Below, piece by piece: positions 1 to 5,696 of a stretch of 8,162 bases of DNA. Location of the stretch: positions 1-8,162 of the forward strand of contig RFPK01000081.1 in assembly GCA_009926195.1 (NCBI GenBank), given 5' to 3'. The stretch comes from Synechococcaceae bacterium WB4_1_0192. Lineage in GTDB: Bacteria > Cyanobacteriota > Cyanobacteriia > PCC-6307 > Cyanobiaceae. Below the pieces are notes generated by a model, which was not told the origin of the DNA, did not search any database, and saw nothing but the letters and a program-made list of their open reading frames with translations. A program made the position numbers and the translations under genes. Within the stretch, counting starts at the first letter, position 1. Each line of letters starts with the position of its first letter.

Positions 1-216
1 TCCGTTGCAGTTCCGGATACGGCCTGCCATTGGTATGTGGTGAATCCTGATAACACCTTTGGTAAGGGGTTCAGTTGGATCACTGCGCCTGAGTTTGATG
101 TGAAGGCCCTCCGGGATATCGGCATTCAGCACGATGTGACCGTGGCCCAGGGGCATCAGACCACTGTGGAGCTGATGAATGCCACCTCTGGTCTCCGGTA
201 CGGCGACGACTACTGA
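1..216 (+). CDS. C-terminal end of an unrecognised protein (5' end outside window)
   Basis: Frame 1 is open from the first base to a TGA at 214-216, giving the last 71 residues of a protein whose start lies left of the window. The visible part begins SVAVPDTACHWYVV and ends GLRYGDDY. It is soluble-looking, mixed in charge, with no membrane segment and one cysteine. I do not recognise a family. The codons look like real coding sequence and no competing frame is better, but the fragment is short. It converges on the Nif11-like gene on the other strand, with 62 bp between the two stop codons. No strong terminator hairpin is obvious in that gap. Its composition, 30 of 60 bases GC in the first line, matches the low-GC left block. 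Confidence 0.5.
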   Translation, partial: SVAVPDTACHWYVVNPDNTFGKGFSWITAPEFDVKALRDIGIQHDVTVAQGHQTTVELMNATSGLRYGDDY

Positions 217-278
217 CCAGTCACGGTTCAGTGGCATTCCAGCGGTGGTCGCCAGGTCTGTCCTGCCTGCTGCTGGTT

Positions 279-614
279 TCAGCTAGGGGAACAATCGTCC
301 TGAGGCTGATCGTGCCAGGTGGCGATGGCGAAGACCTGCTGGAGATGCATGATCGGATTGCTGCTGTCCTCACCCCGTACCAACCAGCGCTCGGTGCTGC
401 CACTGCGCAACAGGGCGCGGAAGTCATCAGCATCAATCAGAATGCCGCTCTCCACCGCCAGATCGACCATCTGATCCGGAGTGGTGATGGCATAGAAGAT
501 CTGGGCGAACTCAGGGTCGTCGTCCACCTGCGTGCAGAGGTGGTCCAGCGCGTCCAGCAGTGGCGCAGAAGCGGGGTCTGGCACGACAGGCAAACGAGAA
601 AGGGACACTAGCAA
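279..614 (-). CDS. Nif11-like domain small protein, 111 aa
   Basis: The central part fits the Nif11 pattern: a short amphipathic N-terminal helix (about residues 18-30), an acidic DPEF motif, then TPDQMVDLAVESG and ILIDADDFRALL. Nif11-like domains are known as leader peptides of RiPP precursors in picocyanobacteria (for example prochlorosins) and also occur as orphan proteins near nif genes. Here the section after the domain (from LLRSGSTERWLVRG on) has no double-Gly cleavage site and only one cysteine close to the end, and no LanM-type enzyme or transporter is in the window. It therefore looks like an orphan Nif11 protein of unknown role rather than a lanthipeptide precursor. The start is uncertain: TTG at 614 or GTG at 608, with an in-frame stop a few codons upstream and only a weak GAGG further up. 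Family call is fairly sure, function unknown. Confidence 0.6.
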   Translation of the reverse strand: MLVSLSRLPVVPDPASAPLLDALDHLCTQVDDDPEFAQIFYAITTPDQMVDLAVESGILIDADDFRALLRSGSTERWLVRGEDSSNPIMHLQQVFAIATWHDQPQDDCSPS

Positions 615-660
615 CCAGTCGGTTCAGGCCTCAGCGGTGCGGCGGCCCTGGTGCATGCGC

Positions 661-1191
661 TCAGAACTGGCCTGGGACCAGGTTGACGCTGGCCATGATC
701 CTGCTGGTCTGGGCGGATGGTGAGATCAGGACCCAGTGCTGGTTGCTGCTTTTGCCGCCCCTGAAGTAGTCGCCGACATCAATGCAGGAGTACCTGGAGC
801 AGGTATGTCTTGCCGCTGTGTATGGATGCTTTGGTGAATGTCAGTTTGTTGACATACAAGCTCACCCCGCCAATGTGTGCCTTGCAGGCTGCGGAGACGA
901 CCGGGGTGTCGTAAAGGTCTTGCCAGTTCGTTGTGCTTCGCGCCTGTAGGACGATCGCCCGCGTGCCAGAGGGCGCGGAGGGCGGCGTGATGGGCAGGCG
1001 ATCCGGAGATCAGGAGTGGTTTGCCCTTGATCGGCAATCGCCTGAGAGAGGAGGTCAGCAGCGAGGTCGCGGACAGGTCGCCCAGTGCTGGCGCTAAGGC
1101 GCTCCAGATCGTCCATCAACGCACCCGACAACTCCAGGTCGATTCGCTGAGGAAAGCGAGTTGGGTCCAGTCGCCAGCAGTCTTCCGTCAT
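661..1191 (-). pseudogene. Broken gene: N-terminal ribbon-helix-helix domain plus unknown C-terminal domain, two frameshifts
   Basis: From ATG at 1191 the protein starts MTEDCWRLDPTRFPQR and carries an RHH (CopG/Arc-type) DNA-binding fold: strand RIDLEL, helix LMDDLERLSAS, turn TGRP, helix VRDLAADLLSQAI. In its own frame it would run on into Arg/Pro-rich low-quality sequence and stop at 862-864. From about 1009 a second frame is open to 779 and is protein-like (NWQDLYDTPVVSAACKAHI, VSLYVNKLTFTKASI, GKTYLLQV). It has no usable start codon of its own. From about 790 the first frame resumes (CIDVGDYFRGGKSSNQHWVL ... NLVPGQF) to TGA at 661-663. The simplest reading is one gene of about 176 codons with two compensating indels, near 1008 and near 790. 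I do not recognise the C-terminal domain. Sequencing errors or programmed shifting are alternatives. No good Shine-Dalgarno is seen before 1191. Confidence 0.5.
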
Positions 1192-1332
1192 GACGCTGAT
1201 GCTGGCATGGCAGATGGAAGTGGGACGATGCAGTTCTGATGGATGTCGAAGCACAATGCAGCAGACTGATGCAGATTGGCGGCGCTTGGCAGCAGTAGGT
1301 GCGGTAGACGCGAAGTAAAGGTAGGTGAAGAG

Positions 1333-1348
1333 GCCTTTGATCAAAGGC
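1333..1348. promoter_or_regulatory. 16-bp perfect palindrome, candidate operator
   Basis: GCCTTTGATCAAAGGC is perfectly self-complementary with no spacer. It sits between the two direct repeats and just upstream of the TTGACA box. RHH proteins bind as dimers or tetramers to palindromic or iterated sites, so it is a reasonable operator candidate for one of the two RHH proteins. There is no T-tract, so a terminator role is less likely. Confidence 0.4.
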
Positions 1349-1355
1349 GAAGAAA

Positions 1356-1386
1356 TTGACAAAAAGCGCTCACCCCCCCCTCTAAA
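1356..1386 (+). promoter_or_regulatory. Possible promoter for the RHH-AraC pair
   Basis: A consensus -35 box TTGACA lies at 1356-1361. The best -10 match is TCTAAA at 1381-1386, which gives a 19-bp spacer, longer than the ideal 17. A run of eight C (1373-1380) fills the end of the spacer. The site points towards the RHH gene and lies between the repeat copies, so a protein bound to the repeats could block it. Only the -35 box is strong. Confidence 0.3.
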
Positions 1387-1452
1387 TCTGAAGTAAATAT
1401 GTAGGTGAAGGGCGGATTTTCTGTTGAATTCGCTTTGCCACGTCATTGCGAC

Positions 1453-1662
1453 ATGAATCGCGATTCACTTCACCCCGAGACCCGCAAGCTCAGCAGGCAG
1501 TTCCGTTCGCCTCAGCGGATCACCATCACGATGCCCTACGGTGCCTACCAACGCCTGCTGGAGAGAAGCGACCAAGAAGGGCGTTCCCTCAGTAACTTGG
1601 CGGCATTTTTGCTGGAATCTGCGGTTGGAAGTATGGATGACCCAAGCATGCACTTCAAGTAG
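1453..1662 (+). CDS. Ribbon-helix-helix (CopG/Arc-type) DNA-binding protein, 69 aa
   Basis: The protein has a basic N-terminal arm of about 20 residues, then a classical RHH core: strand RITITMP (about residues 22-28), helix AYQRLLERSDQ, turn EGRS, helix LSNLAAFLLESAV. RHH proteins bind DNA as dimers through the paired beta strands and are commonly autorepressors or antitoxins. No toxin gene follows, so I call it a regulator only. Its core aligns without gaps over 39 residues to the RHH core of the broken minus-strand gene, starting from the same PQRI, with 14 identities, so the two are divergent paralogues. I chose ATG 1453; the alternative GTG at 1405 would add 16 residues and lies in the repeat region. 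Neither start has a clear Shine-Dalgarno. The AraC-type gene starts 27 bp after its stop, which suggests one transcript. Confidence 0.7.
   Translation: MNRDSLHPETRKLSRQFRSPQRITITMPYGAYQRLLERSDQEGRSLSNLAAFLLESAVGSMDDPSMHFK
1454..1467. promoter_or_regulatory. 14-bp perfect palindrome overlapping the RHH start codon
   Basis: TGAATCGCGATTCA is perfectly self-complementary and begins at the second base of the ATG of the RHH gene. A protein bound here, or a hairpin in the mRNA, could affect initiation, so autoregulation is plausible. It is inside the coding region, so it may also be chance. Confidence 0.35.
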
Positions 1663-1689
1663 TTTCCACAAGTAGAAGCAGGGGAAGTT

Positions 1690-2727
1690 ATGGCAAGTCA
1701 GAGCAATCCTGCGGACGAGCGATATGATTCCCTTGCCTCACCACTGAAGAGCATTGGTTCGTTCGCTGAGAGCAGCAAGGAGGAGCTGCTCATGGAGGAA
1801 GGCGAAGTTCTTAACGGTATAACGTTCAAGCGGATAGGAATCGGCGATTACAGGAGAGGTACGGCAACGCTGCGAGCGGGAGAACTGCTTCTCATTGCAG
1901 GAAGAACAACCCCCGTCGAAAGCGCAAATACGTCGCCAGCATTCGAGTCCTTGCTGACGATGCCCTTTTCTGGTGGTTTCATAAACGCATCGGAGAAGTG
2001 CATCCATGAAGTCGGTTCTGGAGATATTTTCCTGAGCCAGAGTAACTATGGAGTCACCAGGAGAACCTACTCCTCCTCTCTCTTTGTGCCCATAGACGCA
2101 ATGCGACTTGGTGCGTCAATGCGCGTCATCAGCGGGATCGAGAACGCTCGGTCGCTGGGTGCTTCAATCCTTATCAGAGGTCATGGAGGCAGAGGCGGAA
2201 GGAGTGGGGCGTCTAAGTTGTGGTCGTTTATAGAGTTTATCGACGGACTTCACGGAGAGGATGGGTTCTTGCCGGCCGCCCTTGGATTGGACGAGCAGTT
2301 CTATCGCATACTTGCTTTTGTCCTGCTGGAAAGGGCGGGTAGACTTGGCGATGTTAAGGATCGGCAAGAAAAGCAGGCGCACAACTGGACGACTTCGCTG
2401 GATGACCTTGTTGACTACATTCGCGCCAACGCTCATCAGAATCTTACGCTCACGGATCTTGAGGAGCGCTCGAACTACTCAGCCAGACGCCTCCAAAGCC
2501 TTTTTAACGAGAAATTGAACTGCTCGCCAATCCAGTTTATTCGGCGCCAGCGCTTGGCGCTGGCAATGGCAAGGCTCGAAACCGCAGGCTGGGACGATAC
2601 GGTGACGACGATCTCCAGAAGCGCGGGGTATCGCCATCTTGCGACTTTTACTCGCGACTTCCAAAGGGAGTTTGGTGTCAACCCGTCTGCAGTGCTCAGA
2701 GCATCGCGGGGTGGCAAGCATCCATAA
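1690..2727 (+). CDS. AraC/XylS-family transcriptional regulator, 345 aa
   Basis: The last 110 residues (about 235-345) form an AraC-type DNA-binding domain with two helix-turn-helix units: LTLTDLEERSNYSARRLQ (about 252-270) and the second around TISRSAGYRHLATFTRDF (about 306-324), followed by the family signature FGVNPSAVLR. The N-terminal 220 residues resemble the cupin-like sensor domain of AraC_binding_2 regulators (LLTMPFSGGF, GSGDIFLSQSNY), which usually detect a small ligand; the ligand cannot be told from sequence. Length is normal for the family. ATG 1690 has a good Shine-Dalgarno, AGGGGA at 1680-1685, 4 bp upstream. The gene lies 27 bp after the RHH gene on the same strand, probably cotranscribed. 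Composition (about 50-58% GC in sampled lines) is well below that of comEC, which suggests acquisition by transfer. No target operon is in the window. Confidence 0.85.
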   Translation: MASQSNPADERYDSLASPLKSIGSFAESSKEELLMEEGEVLNGITFKRIGIGDYRRGTATLRAGELLLIAGRTTPVESANTSPAFESLLTMPFSGGFINASEKCIHEVGSGDIFLSQSNYGVTRRTYSSSLFVPIDAMRLGASMRVISGIENARSLGASILIRGHGGRGGRSGASKLWSFIEFIDGLHGEDGFLPAALGLDEQFYRILAFVLLERAGRLGDVKDRQEKQAHNWTTSLDDLVDYIRANAHQNLTLTDLEERSNYSARRLQSLFNEKLNCSPIQFIRRQRLALAMARLETAGWDDTVTTISRSAGYRHLATFTRDFQREFGVNPSAVLRASRGGKHP

Positions 2728-2745
2728 GGCGTTGCGAGAAGAGAG

Positions 2746-2770
2746 TCAGGCGGCCTTTGGGGCCCTCTGA
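2746..2770 (+). terminator. Weak hairpin after the AraC gene
   Basis: Starting 18 bp after the AraC stop, TCAGGCGGCC and GGCCCTCTGA can pair as a 10-bp stem with one mismatch and one G-T pair around a 5-base loop (TTTGG). There is no T-tract. It may end the RHH-AraC transcript, together with the stronger hairpin at 2812-2854. Confidence 0.3.
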
Positions 2771-2811
2771 ACGGGCGTTCCAGCAGGGCTCTTACCGGTG
2801 CCGCCTGGTTC

Positions 2812-2854
2812 GGTTCCTCAAAGGGTCTGGACGAACTAGACCCTTTGAGGAACC
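2812..2854. terminator. Strong 17-bp inverted repeat between AraC and tRNA-Ser
   Basis: GGTTCCTCAAAGGGTCT (2812-2828) and its exact complement AGACCCTTTGAGGAACC (2838-2854) flank a 9-base loop. The stem can extend by a G-T and a G-C pair. It starts 8 bp beyond the 3' end of tRNA-Ser and 85 bp after the AraC stop, so it can serve as a shared terminator for both directions. No run of T follows on either strand, so it is not a textbook intrinsic terminator; it may instead protect or define the 3' end of the tRNA precursor. Confidence 0.6.
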
Positions 2855-2862
2855 CTTGGAAA

Positions 2863-2947
2863 CGGAGAGGGTGGGATTCGAACCCACGGAAGGTTTCCCT
2901 TCAAACGATTTCGAGTCGTTCGCTTTCGACCACTCAGCCACCTCTCC
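2863..2947 (-). tRNA. tRNA-Ser, anticodon CGA
   Basis: Read on the minus strand the gene is 85 nt. The acceptor stem is GGAGAGG (2947-2941) with CCTCTCC (2870-2864), discriminator G at 2863. The D-arm contains TGGCTGAGTGG, the anticodon stem AACGA/TCGTT holds the loop CTCGAAA with anticodon CGA, a long variable arm follows as expected for class II serine tRNA, and the T-arm has GGTTCGAATCC. The 3' CCA is not encoded. It decodes UCG codons. It lies 37 bp beyond the corrected comEC stop on the same strand. The uncorrected comEC frame runs through it, giving the peptide GEVAEWSKANDSKSFEGKPS that is a known sign of false translation of tRNA-Ser. Confidence 0.95.
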
Positions 2948-2984
2948 AGGCGACGCCGACACTCTAATGGCCGGCCGGGCCTGC

Positions 2985-5092
2985 TCAGGCGAGCCGCCAA
3001 CCGCTGCCTGAACCGGCAGGGGGCGACCACAGCCGCTCCGCTGGCAGGCCCGCCGGCAGCTGGCGGCGTTCGCGGGCGGTGGGCCGGAAGCCCAGCCACA
3101 GCCCATCCAGGTCGTCGCCACCACCCACCAGGCCTGCCGATCCGGCAGCAGTCCCCAGCGCAGGTTTCCCGCCTCCAGCAGCAGCGCCTCGCTGTCCGCT
3201 GCCAGGGCGCTGACGCTCAGGCCCGGACTGGTGAGCCGTTGGCCGGCGGCCAGGGCAGGGGTGCTTGCCTCGGGCGCCAGCAGGGTCGGCGTCAGCCGCT
3301 GCCAGCAGGCTGGTTGCTCAGCCACGATTGGATCCAGGCTCAGCACCCAGTCGTAGCGCTGCACCCCCAGGGCCAGCGCCAGCCGGCTGGCCCGGCTGCA
3401 GCTGAGGCTGTCACTGCGGCGGCTGATCAGCACCCCCCGCCCGGCATGGCGCGCCACCAGCAGGTCGCGCCCACCGTCCTGCACCAGCAGCAGCTGGTCC
3501 CGCCAGAGCTGCGCTCCGTGCAGGAGCACCACCAGTGCCAGCAGGCCGGCGCCGCCGCAGCGCAGCCAGCGCCGATGCCCCGCCGCCAGATCCACCAGTG
3601 GGCACAGCAAGGGCAGCAGCGCCAGGCTGATGGCGGGACTACCGATGGCGCAGTGGCAGCTGGGACAGATGAATCCATGGCTGGTGCTGCTGCTCAGCCT
3701 GGCCACCGCCACGAACAACTGCGTCAGCGGCACCAGCAACTGCGCCATCGGTAGTCCCGCCATCAGCCTGGCCACCGCCACGAACAACTGCGTCAGCGGC
3801 ACCAGCAGCCAGCCGAGCAGCCCGACCAGCGGCGGCAGCACCAGCGCGGCCACGGCCATCGCCATCGCCCCCAGGGTCAGTGGCGTCAGCAGCGGTGCCA
3901 CCAGCATGTTGGCCGGCACCGCGTAGAGCGGCAGTGCGCCGAAATGCAGCAGCTGCAGCGGCAGGGTCCAGAGCGAGGCCGCCAGCGGCACGGCGATGGC
4001 GGGAGCGGCCCAGCTGGCCCAGCGGCCGCTGGGCAACCGCCCGCGCAGGGATTCCTCGAGCGGGCCGGCGCTCAGCAGCAGGCCGGCTGTGGCCGCCACG
4101 CTCAGCTGAAAGCCCACATCCAGCAGCCAGCTCGGGGCGGCCAGCAGGATCAGCAGCACGCACAGCAGCAGCACCCCCAGGGGCCGCACCCGACGGCCGC
4201 TCTCCTGCACCAGAAACACCATCGCCCCCATCGCCACCGCCCGCACCACCGAGGGCTGTGGTCCGGCCAGCAGCAGGAACAGGGCCATGGCGCCGAGGGC
4301 CAGGCCCCAGCGCCAGGCCCGCCCGCCGAAGCGGCTGAAGGCCATCACCGCCCCCAGCAGCACCGTCAGGTGGAAACCACTGGCGGCCAGGGCGTGGGAC
4401 AGCCCGGCGGCGCGAAAGGCCTCCCGCACCGCCAGCGGCACCGGCACCACGGCGCTGCCCAGCACCAGGGCCGCCAGCACGCCTCCCGCCTCGGCGCCGC
4501 CGCTGTGCACGAGCGCCAGCGCCATCCGCCGTCGCAGGTCGGCGATCGGGGTCGCCGTTCGCTGCAGCACGCGCCACTGCTGGATCCGCAGCTGGCTCCA
4601 GATTCCCTGCCGCGCCAGGCGCTCCGCCGACCCCGACAGCAGCGGGTGTGGTGCCGGCTGGGGCCGCACCAGGATGCCCGTGGCCTCCAGCCTCCAGCCC
4701 TGCTGCAGGGCTGGGCAGCGCTCGAACAGCCCTTCGGTCCGTCCGCCGTTGAGCTGCAGCGGCACGCGGCAGCCCCCGCCATTCCCCAGCGGTTGCGGAT
4801 CGCTCAGCAGGCGCCCGCGCAGCTCCACCGGCTGCGGGGTGTTGGCGTTGCTGATCAACCGGCTGGGGTCGTCTGGGCCAGGGGCCGGCCGCCCCTGAAA
4901 TCCCCAGGCCCAGACCACGATCAGCGTCAGCAGCAGTGCCCCCTGCCGCCTGCGGCTCCAGCGCCGGTGGCGCAGCAGCAGCACGCCACTGCCGCCCAGG
5001 CCGAGCATCCCTGCGATCTGCAGGGGCAGCGGCAGGGGCAGCACCCCGAGACTCAGGGCGAGCAACGGCAGCGTCAGCAGCGCGGCAGCCAT
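2985..5092 (-). CDS. comEC: ComEC/Rec2 family DNA-uptake channel protein (frameshifted near 3' end, internal rearrangement)
   Basis: ComEC forms the inner-membrane channel for single-stranded DNA in natural transformation. ATG at 5092 starts a protein with N-terminal membrane helices (about residues 5-65), a soluble region (about 75-190) and the Competence domain with its hallmarks: FRAAGLSHALAASGFH (about 226-241), PSVVRA (280-285), DVGFQLSVAAT (325-335) and PLYAVPANMLVAPLL (about 388-402). The C-terminal 200 residues occupy the place of the metallo-beta-lactamase-like domain, but I see no HxHxDH metal-binding motif. Two defects are visible. Residues about 443-487 come from an inverted and duplicated segment (3621-3807). 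Near 3112-3135 the frame changes: the natural ending LDGLWLGFRPTARERRQL ... WRLA is in another frame with TGA at 2985-2987, whereas the unshifted frame runs through the tRNA to 2792. Whether the protein works is doubtful unless these are assembly errors. Confidence 0.85.
3621..3807. repeat. Inversion plus tandem duplication inside comEC
   Basis: The 8-bp inverted pair CAGGCTGA (3623-3630) and TCAGCCTG (3694-3701) bounds 63 bp (3631-3693) that is in the opposite orientation to the rest of comEC. Read on the plus strand, this segment encodes the ComEC-like stretch LMAGLPMAQWQLGQMNPWLV. To its right, 45 bp at 3694-3738 is repeated exactly at 3763-3807. The segment 3739-3772 is the exact complement of 3621-3654 (34 bp). 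The whole is explained by one ancestral unit in which the segment between the 8-bp repeats flipped and 69 bp was duplicated. Both changes are multiples of three and keep the frame open. Confidence 0.85.
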
Positions 5093-5156
5093 GGAAGATC
5101 GACAACGCCCGTTGCCCTCAGGGTTCCCCTACTGTTCGAGCGCGTGATCGGCGGCC

Positions 5157-5696
5157 ATGGCCCGGCAGTTGTTTCGCCCTGAGCACGGTCCGCTCTGGCT
5201 GCTGCCGCTGGTCGCGGCGCTGCAGCTGCCTGTCGCCGCCGTTCCGCCGGGTGCGCCTGCCGCCGCCCTGCTGCTCAGCCCCGGCGAACGGCGCGATCGC
5301 GCCGAGCTCGCCCTGCGCGAGCAGACCGGCCTGGTGCGTTGGAAATGGTTCAACGCAACGGCCGTCGACTGGGCCGGCTGGAAGCTCCACCCCGGTGGGG
5401 TGCGCATCACTCTGCTCAAGGCCTCAGCAGCTGATCTCGGCCTGCACGGTTCGGCGGCCAGTTCCGTGGCGGTGCAGTGTGAAAGCCTGCGGCTGAGCTG
5501 GCGCATCGATGGCGATTGGCAGCCCTGGCAGGCCCCGATGCCGGGATCTGTCGGGCAGCGGATCGTGCTCGACCTCTGCAGCAACACCCTCGACGGCCCG
5601 GCGGTGCCGGTGCTGGCACCGGTGTCGGCGTCGCCGCTTACGCCACCGCCGGCTCTGCCGCCGCTTCCTGCAGGGCTTCCCGCTGCTCGGGACTGA
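5157..5696 (+). CDS. Hypothetical protein with probable signal peptide, 179 aa
   Basis: ATG 5157 starts a protein with a basic N-terminus and a hydrophobic stretch (about residues 13-28, LWLLPLVAALQLPVAA) ending in a plausible VAA signal-peptidase site, so it is probably exported to the periplasm or surface. The mature part is rich in Trp and Ala (VRWKWFN, WAGWKL, LRLSWRIDGDWQPW), with two cysteines, and ends in a Pro-rich tail of about 30 residues that is probably disordered. I do not recognise a domain. It is divergent from comEC, with 64 bp between the starts, and its 3' end overlaps the 3' end of glyQ by 59 bp on the opposite strand. The frame is favoured over its many high-GC shadows because it has a signal-peptide-like start and ordinary amino acid composition. 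Confidence 0.65.
   Translation: MARQLFRPEHGPLWLLPLVAALQLPVAAVPPGAPAAALLLSPGERRDRAELALREQTGLVRWKWFNATAVDWAGWKLHPGGVRITLLKASAADLGLHGSAASSVAVQCESLRLSWRIDGDWQPWQAPMPGSVGQRIVLDLCSNTLDGPAVPVLAPVSASPLTPPPALPPLPAGLPAARD
5290..5303. other. HIP1 octamer within a 14-bp palindrome
   Basis: GGCGCGATCGCGCC is perfectly palindromic and contains GCGATCGC (5293-5300), the highly iterated palindrome HIP1 that is abundant in many cyanobacterial genomes. It lies within the hypothetical gene. It supports a cyanobacterial origin; a single copy proves little. Confidence 0.6.

Larger units (their letters stand above)
1295..1410. repeat. Direct repeats with GTAGGTG core between the two RHH genes
   Basis: Two near-identical copies, GAAGTAAA-GGTAGGTGAAG at 1312-1330 and GAAGTAAATATGTAGGTGAAG at 1390-1410, share both flanks and differ by a 2-bp length change and a substitution. 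A third partial copy, GTAGGTG, is at 1295-1301. The inverse of the GGTGAAG part (CTTCACC) occurs at 1468-1474 inside the start of the plus-strand RHH gene. Iterated short motifs between divergent genes for RHH proteins are what operator arrays of this family look like, but binding is only inferred. Confidence 0.5.

Noticed and set aside
1192..1446. N-terminal extension of the minus-strand RHH gene to 1446
   Set aside because: It covers the repeat and palindrome region, has no conserved pattern, and the RHH core begins normally after ATG 1191.
1295..1474. CRISPR-like array from the repeated GTAGGTG motif
   Set aside because: Only two full copies and one partial, of 19-21 bp and unequal spacing; no cas genes.
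2792..2984. Extension of comEC through tRNA-Ser to a stop at 2792
   Set aside because: The peptide GEVAEWSKANDSKSFEGKPS is false translation of tRNA-Ser; the ComEC-like ending is in another frame with a stop at 2985.
3694..3807. Insertion sequence or transposon in comEC
   Set aside because: All bases are accounted for by comEC's own sequence inverted or duplicated; no foreign DNA or transposase.
5112..5135. Promoter TTGCCC/TACTGT for the hypothetical gene
   Set aside because: Spacer is only 12 bp, too short for a normal sigma-70 promoter.
3944..5182. 412-aa plus-strand open frame rich in Gln, His and Pro
   Set aside because: It is the antisense shadow of comEC in very GC-rich DNA; composition is unnatural and comEC has family motifs on the other strand.
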